Positions 56,600-64,000 of a DNA stretch of 64,000 nucleotides are shown piece after piece. The stretch lies in assembly GCA_025093985.1 (NCBI GenBank), contig JACAAK010000011.1:620001-684000 (forward strand), in the 5' to 3' direction. Numbering within the stretch: position 1 is the stretch's first letter; each line of letters starts with the position of its first letter. The position numbers and the translations under genes were made by a program. The notes under the pieces were generated by a model. That model saw only the letters and a list, made by a program, of their open reading frames with translations, was not told the origin of the DNA and searched no databases. The DNA is from Calvatia gigantea (lineage: Eukaryota; Basidiomycota; Agaricomycetes; Agaricales; Lycoperdaceae).

Positions 56600-57169
56600 A
56601 GGTGTGGCTCACCAGCTCTGTGTAGCGTCTTGTCGCGATTCTTGATGATGTTTGACTGGATTTGGTGATGAACTTCAAGCAAAGGAGCAGAGGTCGTTAA
56701 AACCCTGATCTTTGGGTCGAGGCCGTCGACTTTTGGGCCCAGTGCGTCGGGTTGCCTGTCCTAAACACACGAAGTGAGTTTCCATGCCTCTAATAGAAAG
56801 GTTCAAGTCATTCATGCGATTGGAGAGCTTGTCGTCAAGTTGGTCAAGGCGATTGGAGGGCTTGTCGTCAAGTTGGTCAAGGCGATTGGAGGGCTTGTCG
56901 TCAAGTTGGTCAATGCGATTGGAGAACTTAACATCGAGTTGGTCGACTCGACCGATAATGGTCTGTAATCCGCCGGCAGCGTGGTAAAGGATTTGCAGGA
57001 TCGCGGGGGTGGGAATGGGAATGGGCGCAGGGGTTGTGGCTGCAACCTCCGTAGGAGTGGCTCCAGCGACAGGGGGGCCAGGGGTGGCCTCAGTGTCCAA
57101 TCCAGGGACGACCCCAGGGACCGCAGGAAAAGTATTGGAGGCTAGCACTTTGTTATTGAATGATGTCAT
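56600..57169 (-). pseudogene. Hendecad-repeat coiled-coil protein, copy 2
   Basis: Starts MTSFNNKVLASNTFPAVPG, then a Pro/Thr/Ala-rich stretch longer than in copy 1 and four 11-residue repeats (RLDQLDDKPSN, RLDQLDDKLSN), then RMNDLNLSIRGMETHFVCL. An extra G near 56763 shifts the frame. Without it the sequence continues like copy 1 (KVDGLDPKIRVLTTS, LLEVHHQIQ). Proline in two repeats (KPSN) would weaken the coiled coil. Probably non-functional or recently damaged. Confidence 0.65.
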
Positions 57170-57294
57170 GATATCTGGCAGGGATCAGATAACGGTTCGA
57201 TATGAATGGGACGGTACGTACGAAATTGCTTGATTTGCATGGTACTAGGTAAACAGTGGCGAAGAACTGGGGGAGAGGTTGACCTCCCCCGCCT

Positions 57295-57350
57295 TGAGCT
57301 TTAAATAGCGGCGGGATGGATGTTTCACTTCATCACATGATTGAGCACGT
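57295..57350 (-). promoter_or_regulatory. Core promoter of coiled-coil gene 2
   Basis: Shares the TATA-like CTATTTAAA and the GAGCACGTGATA element with the copy-1 promoter at the same spacing. NF-X1 copy 3 begins directly beyond it. Confidence 0.45.
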
Positions 57351-57414
57351 GATATCACATGCTTCGCATCTTCTGTGTATCTACTATCTACTAGTCCTCT
57401 CTAGACTCTCATGT

Positions 57415-59940
57415 TGGTCCAGTGACCAGTCCTACCTGTTAGGTCACAACCCACCCGACTCGTTATTGCCCGCAAAGCTAGCGTCACTTTCCAGTATTGG
57501 GTCGAGTAAGAAAAAAGAGTAAGGGTCACTCTTGCGAGAATCAGTGGCCAAACATTAGCCTGTGTTGAACATATCTGTGAGGGGGCTTTTCCACGAAGGC
57601 GATCGCGAAGGATGCTCCGTTTGCGAGACCGCCAGGTGTCGGTGTGACGGAAGGATCTTGAGTGCAAAGGATTTTGCAAAGGCTGAAACTCCTTGAATAA
57701 CGCTGATTCCCATGTGATGAAATGCTGTATTCCTGTCATTCCAATGAACAAGGACGAATCATGTTTTTATAATCGATTATTCAGTAATATTCAGTTTTGG
57801 CATTTATTCACGCCAGAAGACGCGCCACCCACCACCCACTGCCTCAGAAACCAGGGCCTCGCCCAAGGTCGTTGATCAACGTTACACATTGTACCCAAGC
57901 GGACCGTTGCGCCTCCACCCGATTGCGGCCTTTTGAGATACACCTTTCCCGCACGTATAAGCCGCACACCACCTGTCCCCACCCACGGCAACGTCCACGA
58001 AAAAGCTCACTGTGGATGTGGTCATTCATGTAAAGTGAAGTGTCACACCGGATCTTGCCCATCGTGCTCAGCTCAGTTCACCCGTCCTTATCGCCGTGGT
58101 GCATCAACCAAATCTTTCCTTTGTTACGAACTATATAAAGGCGATACCGCAGAAGAAGTCGAGAGTCTGTGTGATTGACCCCGTATAGCCCTACGAGCTC
58201 GTTGAAGACACGAGTGTAGACGGCCTTGTTGTCCTATTGGCTTCGTTGGCTATGGCTGCTGGAGGAAAGAAGAAGAAGCGAGCCGTTGATGAGAATGCTA
58301 CTGGAGCTGGGATCAGTGAGGAGGGAGGGGGGCTACATGAATGTGATCTCGTATGCGGAAAGATGCTTTCGGGTGGGAATCATTGATGTGAGGAGAAGGA
58401 TCATAAACTAACATATCCACCTTGTCTCCGGAGCTCTTTTGAAGAGGTATGTCGATCCATTTTGATGATTCAGCTTGGGGTTAAGATGTATCATAGATGG
58501 CATGTTTCTGTGGTCGCACGATCTACGAACCCCCAATTCCTTGTGGCACTAGTCATGCACTATTCTTACTCATGTCCACGTCCTGGACCTCCCTGCGGTC
58601 ATCCGCGTATCCCCAATACATGACATGAAGACCCGATGTCTTGTTTACCATGTGTCCATTTAACAACAAGCCACGCATGCGCGGCAAAAAAAAAAGTCAA
58701 ACATCCGATGTTCGTTGAAAAGTGAGAAAGTGTCGTGTAGCGCTACGTGCAGGAAATCGCTTAGTTGTGGGTTCCACCACTGCGAAAGGTCGTGCCATGC
58801 AGACGAGTGTCGGCCTTGTACGGCGAATTGAGGAAAACTCGGGAAGTTATGGTATGGTTCAGCTTCGCGTTCATAAATGAATACTCTACTCACCCAACTC
58901 CCCCCTGAAGTCTGCCCGACCACTATCTCTGTCCCCTACCTTGTCACGCGCCCTCTAGCTATCCTGAAACCGACTCATGTCCAAGTAACGTTACTGTTGC
59001 CTGCCCATGCGATCGAATTAAGCAGGTTGTTCGTTGTGGCCGCTCCATATCCAACACCACCCCCTCTCAACCAGGCCCAAAACGCACGAACGAATGTGGA
59101 ATCGCGAAGCGTAACGCTCGACTAGCTGAGGCTCTCGGCATCAACCTGACCAAGAACGCCACTGGGACGAGCTCTGCATTCAGTGGATATGGAGGCTTGG
59201 TGGACACCGTCAACTATGGCGATGAAGTGGTCGGGCTTGCGAGGATAAATCAGAAGCTCTTGCTTGTGGTTGAGAAAGATTTCGCGGATTTCATTGCGCC
59301 GCAGAAGAAGACGCAGGTGTTGCCACACGCGCCGCCTGACTAGGAGGAAATTTGTCCCCGATGTAGGTGATTGTTTTCTGGTTTGTTAAGAAAAAGAACA
59401 CTGACCGAAAAACAACTACAGCTCGCTACATATTATCGGATTGACTCCCAACTGGTCGATCAGGAACCACATAGGAGCGTCCAACTCCTCCGTCGCCTCG
59501 ACGCGCGCATCCCGACACCACTCCTTTCACATATCATCCAACCCCCGTCATCGAACACACCCAACTTGGGCAATTTGGGCGACTTAAGGAACCCTAAATC
59601 CACGCCTTCCTCTGCATCGGAAAATTCATCTTCGTCCCAGCTCGTCGTTCCAGGCTCGGGTTCCCCTTCTGGTGGTCCTGCATGGAGGCCCCTGTCAAGA
59701 CCTGATCCCGCGGCTCCAGTCACAGCTACGACCGGTGGGAGCAGTGTTGCTAGATCAACTAGATGGTCCGCGGTTCAAGTTGCCCCTCAACCACGAGCAC
59801 TTGTTCCTCGAGTGCCCAATCTGGGAATGTGTCTGGTGCAAACACTGCAAAGCCGATTTCAAGACCCCAGTCAGCTGCAGCCGCACGACCAGGGTAAAAC
59901 CTTGGATCAACGTCTGCTTATCAAAGAGCGTCCCCTGTGA
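57415..59940 (+). pseudogene. NF-X1-type zinc finger / R3H protein, copy 3, decayed
   Basis: Begins abruptly at the part matching the finger after CHPGPCP of copy 1; the N-terminus and RING-like part are gone. Recognisable pieces: CGHSCKVKCHTGSCPSCS at about 58010, LHECDLVCGKMLS at 58330, FVTMCPF-like scraps near 58640, GLVDTVNYGDEVVGLARINQ at 59200 and YYRIDSQLVDQEPHRSVQLL at 59430. Several zinc-binding cysteines are lost (for example the Cys before GNH at about 58370 becomes Gly), stops are frequent and frames change often. It is the most diverged of the three copies. Confidence 0.8.
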
Positions 59941-60229
59941 CTGCGTAGGAGTCTGTTCGGTCGCATGATAGTTATACGACGATAGTCCATCTATCGAAAA
60001 TCTACAAAAAGTGAGTTTTAGTGCTACTTGCAATCTGAGCACCTTGAGATAGAGAACGCGGTTTATACCGTAACAAACCGCAAGAATCTTGAATGCCAGA
60101 AGGAAGTCCGCTGGTTGCATGCCTGTCGAGTATCAACAACATGAATGGGTCAGCCTGAAGGTAACCTTGATTTCCCAGTAACACTAAACCGACGGCCAGC
60201 AAGAACGAGTGTATCTACTGTGACGTAGC

Positions 60230-61186
60230 CTGGAAGTAGACGACTTGACCATATCTCTAGATCCAAGAAGTGCCCTGTATCGTGGCTCATCACTTAAAAT
60301 CGTGGCCAAGCGTACCCACATTTCCTCCGGGGCATAAGTAGCTTCATCTGAACGACGATCCTCCTCTCTTCCAAAGGTAAAGACGTTGGTGGTGGTGTCC
60401 TGTCAAGTGGGGGGTTGCGGGGGGCCACTGGATTAATGGGCGGGGGGGAATGTAATAATGTAAGCCTGCGGTGGCGTGATGCCCTCATCAGTCCTGGCTG
60501 GTGGAGATCCAAATGGTGGTATTGCATAGGATTCAGTGGGTGCCCTTCGTCGTAGTGTCGTATCAGCAAAAACAACAGCCGGAATGGGTGTTGGATGCCC
60601 TTGGGGCGGCGTAAGACCTAGCGATGGCGTCCAATCGCTTGGAAGGGTGGGCAAGGATCCAGTGGACATGGTCCCGAGTGGTGGTGTAGCAGAGGGACTT
60701 GAGTCTATCTCACCGGGTGAGTAGTACTGTACGAATATTTTGAAAGAATGGAATACCTACGCCCGACAGTGCTTTGAAGACGACGTTTCATGAGAATCAT
60801 TTAATGGCTTCTGGGTGACCACAACTCACCTCCTCGTTCCTCCCATAACAAAATGTGACCAAGGGGCCATTGTCTAACGTCTCGAAGGTGAAAACTAGGA
60901 CGAGGTTATATGGTTTCAAGGAATTGAGGGAAAGTACCCATTCACTGCTGGCTGAAAGATGAGTACTCAGTGCTCGAGGTAGCGTTGGTGCCCGTGGAAG
61001 ACGGCAAGAATCTTTCCTGATCCTCCACTCGAGTGTTAACAAGCACTCCGATCTCAGCTTTAAATAGCAGCCTGATTTTGGCGTTTTGACAAGCGTGTTG
61101 GAAGGCCGCCTAGGATTGAGGGAACGGGATATTGTAGTGGCGTGAGGTATTGTTGAGGCCCAATGGAAGAGGCTTGAGAAAATCAA
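60230..61186 (-). pseudogene. N-terminal piece of a TKL kinase gene
   Basis: A frame from 61186 (MIFSSLFHWASTIPHATT) ends at a gtgag donor near 60830. A second exon carries YYSPGEIDSSPSATPPLG and a Pro-rich stretch with LGLTPPQGHPTPIPAVVF. In another frame EEMWVRLATILSDEPRYRAL, then LGSRDMVK, resembles the helical block before the kinase domain of K1 (RYKLLLGYRDLEAQ). After about 60230 no kinase sequence follows. I read it as the start of a kinase gene whose catalytic part was lost, possibly by rearrangement with NF-X1 copy 3. Confidence 0.4.
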
Positions 61187-61621
61187 GTATTGCAGGGAGT
61201 GTTGCTGAGTTCCTTCGGATTCTTGTGGTAGTAATCAATGCGCCAACAAGTTGATGCGACGCCGGTCACCTCGATATCATATTAAGCTCGAGGGATGTAT
61301 TCTTGGATACGACACTTTTGAAGCCAATGAGGTATTGATATGAGTTGTGTCGACTCGTCGGCGCAGTGTATTGCATGGCGGCCCACAGCGTCTCAAAACA
61401 GTGAGCCTCCTCGACGCGGGGCGAAGACAAAACTCGTCCCTTCCACCAACTTTGTCACACTTCACAGAATTAGAACACGGGTTACTTTAATAATCGCTGT
61501 AAACAGTTAATTCTATTAAACACGGACTGGTGCTAAAATTCCTACATATCATATAACACCTTCCCCCCGGCTGGTGCCCTCTCCCATTGCCGACCGGGTA
61601 TGAACAATCTGCACTCCAGAA
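61187..61621. other. Spacer, nothing recognised
   Basis: Presumed 5' flank of the kinase remnant and 3' flank of the gene ending at 61622. Confidence 0.4.
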
Positions 61622-62482
61622 TCAAAAAAATTTCAATCCCGCGAGACCATGCCGCTGCCTCCATTTCTTCTGCTTCCCACTCTCCTCCCACTCCTCATTC
61701 CAATGCTCGCGCATAACAACAGTATCCAACACCTCCTCACTCTCCAAGGCGTCCTTACCCCACGTACCCGAGGCAGTCGAACCAGAAGTAGACGACTGTT
61801 CGTCCCGATTTGTCCTTTGTCGATTCCAATTTTAGGTCCCACACCCATTTACGTTTCTTCTCTTCTTTCTGTCCGTCTTTCTGTCCAATTTTCTCCCTCT
61901 CCTTGTCCTTGTCCTTCTCTTTCTCCTTCGTATCTCTCTCCCCGGTTTTGGGCTTGGGTGAACGACTTCTCGATTCGGTAGAACCAACGGTACCAGTCAT
62001 CTTTCGACCAGCCATAGCATTCAAAACCGCCACAGCAGCCAACTCGTCCTAAAATCCCTCTACTCCCCTCCATAGTAGAACAACGAAGAATCGTCGCAGT
62101 GATAAGATATTGGGGAGGATGGGCCTGATCCGACTCGGTTGAGGTCTTTTGCCGTTGTTGCTGGAGTTGGCCGCTACCTTAGCACCATCCCCTTCAACTC
62201 GTTCCTTGTCGACGTGGCTTGGGGGTATATGCGAACTCGCACTCGCACTCGCACTACCACTATTATCCTCCCCCTGCTTCCTCCTTCTCCTACTCCTCGT
62301 ATGTACCCTGCTCGCGCTGCTTTCGAGTCCATACCCAAGATCATCACACCCCGAATCGGAGCCTGAGTATATCCCACTACCAGGTGTAGCATACAGAAAT
62401 GGCCGTCCTCATCCCGACGTTTGCCAGTGCACACGCTCACACTACATCCCTCCCAGTTACCTGCATTTTGCTGACTATTCAT
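61622..62482 (-). CDS. Lys/Glu-rich hypothetical protein
   Basis: An upstream Ser/Ala/Arg-rich part (about 62150-62400) reaches an intron ending tttag before 62041. The next exon reads DELAAVAVLNAMAGRKMTG, SRSRSPKPKTGERDTKEKEK, a highly charged K/E/D run, then KRKWVWDLKLESTKD and RTVVYFWFDCLGYVG. An extra C in the CCCC run at 61758-61761 shifts the frame. Without it the chain continues KDALESEEVLDTVVMREHW and ends QRHGLAGLKFF at 61622. It is likely nuclear from its basic/SR-like composition, which is only an inference. Family not recognised. Its C-terminal DNA is echoed in the scraps at 49640-49830 and 56330-56500. Confidence 0.5.
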
Positions 62483-62566
62483 GCCGCAATCATGCGTTGA
62501 TAGTATTTTCTGTATTATATGAAGTCATTCCACCCTACGAGAACTTTAGGACGAAGATGTCACAGA

Positions 62567-64000
62567 TTACACCGAATCCAAATGATATCCTTTTAGTAAG
62601 TCCATTTCAGCCAGGGAGAATCTCGAATCTTGGCCATGGACCATACTTCTGAATGCTTGCGCCGTGAGCGCAGGGAAATCGTCACTTTTCGTTTTCCCCT
62701 GCATTGGAGCCATCCGCTCTTCCGTCAATGGATTTGGAGGGATGTTCTGCAGTTTTTTCGCCACTTGCTTGGCCCCTGGCCGCTTGCTTGGATCATTCTC
62801 CCAGCATTCTTCTATGACTTTCCATATTTCATCCGACAGCTCTAGCCCCAGATATGAGGATGGTTTGGTAGGCTTAATTCCCCTCAAGACCTTGGCGATC
62901 ACCGTTGCATCACGGGGGGATTCGTGGTAGGGGATTTGGCCTGTCAAGATCTATTGTAATTGTAGCATTAGCTTCCACCCGCGAAAAGGCACATCAAATG
63001 AGGATACCTCATACATCACAGAACCAACGGCGTAGACATCGCTTGAGAAAGTGGGCCTTGGGTCGCCGCCATCCTCAGAGTCTTCCATGATTTCTGGAGC
63101 CTCCCATCGTATTGTGCCTCCTGTGGGAGTCACAGTCTCAACTGACGTCCAGCGCAAGATTTCTCCATCGACGACAGATGATAAGCCGAAGTCAGCTAGG
63201 CACGCTATACCACTAGATGATACCAGTATATTGGCCTAGGAACACGCATCAATACTATTGATTCATGATAACTTGAGTCGAGTGTGGAACGTACCCCCTT
63301 CAGGTCACCATGTACGATTGAGTGTTTGTGCAGATGCTCCAGACCTGCTAGCACCTCATAAACCTGTAATGATCAGGACATTACGGACAAGGGAAGTCCT
63401 GGCATCGTTTGATACTCACCAAAGGAAACCTTGCAACATCGGGGTTTTCTTTTAAATAGTTGGGCACATTACCATTTTCCATCCATGGTGAAACCAGACA
63501 AACGCGTTCATTGCGATCACCTAGGCGGTATATTCCATAAAAGGGTAGAAGGTTAGGATGCCTCATGTGGCTCCAGAGGATGGCTTCCTTCGCAAAGCTC
63601 TGCAACCAAGATATGATATTGTCCAGGAGACAAATTGGCTGAGGAGGGGCGTTACCTTAATAAGGTGCTCAATCTGGGTGTTCTGGTATAGCTTGGCGAC
63701 CTTTAGAGAGACACGCATGGGTCCAAAATATCCTTGCCATATCTCCCCGAAGCGTCCTGATGCCACTGCGGTCGAGTCGTAGCGAACTGACTGCTGAAGA
63801 GTTAAACATTGAGGATAAGCGCCGGAAGTCGTACAGAGACGCATCATCGCGATTAATGTTGAGCGTCTGAGGTCTAATGGAATAGTTGGATGATCCACCA
63901 TCTATTATGTCTACGTTAGAGCCGCATCAAACGTGTGTTGAATCTCAGAGGTGGGGCTCACCTTTCGCATGAGGTTGAGCATGCTGTGTGCACTTTCACC
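62567..64000 (-). CDS. TKL-type protein kinase K4 (5' end beyond window)
   Basis: The kinase domain appears complete: VASGRFGEIWQGYFGP, VSLKVAKLYQ with the ATP-binding Lys, FAKEAILWSHMRHPNLLPFY, VSPWMENGN, SIVHGDLKG then, after an intron, ANILVSSSG, LADFGLSSVV, GGTIRWEAPEIM, SDVYAVGSVMYEV, and QIPYHESPRDATVIAKVL with CWENDPSKRPGAKQV. It ends KGYHLDSV at 62567. The upstream exon at the window edge (SAHSMLNLMRK, donor gtgagc) matches the helical block before the kinase in K2. Introns fall at the same places as in K2. It is more diverged from K1-K3 than those are from each other. No frame break was seen, so this is the best candidate for an active kinase here. The N-terminus, and hence any fused domain, lies outside. 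Confidence 0.8.

Overview
The window looks like a nuclear segment of a filamentous basidiomycete, most likely an Agaricomycete. Genes are cut by many short introns (about 45-70 bp, GT...AG). The gene set is typical of mushrooms: kinases of the TKL type with an HGDLKG catalytic loop, Zn(II)2Cys6 and NF-X1 zinc-finger proteins, PEX13, a DUF7330-type protein, F-box proteins and orphan seven-helix membrane proteins. No tRNA, rRNA or CRISPR was seen.

Layout. 0.5-1.4 kb (+): an MRH (Atg27-like) protein remnant. 1.8-11.7 kb (-): a kinase block made of TKL kinase K1, then K2, whose exons join a Zn2Cys6 DNA-binding domain to a TKL kinase, then a K1 tail fragment, then K3, a decayed copy of K2. 11.8-20.7 kb (-): a tandem duplication of a roughly 4-kb unit [FHA fragment, 7TM gene, PEX13]. 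21.0-24.6 kb (+): a DUF7330-type gene. 26.5-37.3 kb (+): four more 7TM genes, C to F. 37.6-41.0 kb (-): an NFKBIL1-like protein and two multi-pass membrane proteins. 41.2-60 kb: three NF-X1/R3H copies (+) interleaved with a tandem F-box pair (-) and two copies of a hendecad coiled-coil gene (-). A 1.7-kb element with terminal inverted repeats and a 5-bp target duplication sits in NF-X1 copy 2. 60.2-64 kb (-): a kinase N-terminal remnant, a K/E-rich hypothetical gene, and TKL kinase K4, which runs off the end.

The main theme is local duplication followed by decay. At least four duplication events can be read: K1-K2, FHA-7TM-PEX13, F-box and NFX1-coiled-coil. Most disrupted reading frames break by one extra base compared with a paralogue or with the frame demanded by the domain, often in a short homopolymer. 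Some of the apparent pseudogenes may therefore be sequencing insertions. Others carry nonsense codons or destroyed splice sites and are more likely real pseudogenes. The best preserved genes are 7TM-D (292 codons over ten exons, every junction in phase), 7TM-A, K4 and the membrane protein at 39.8-41.0 kb. Exon boundaries were read by eye from splice signals and paralogue comparison; none was tested with transcripts.
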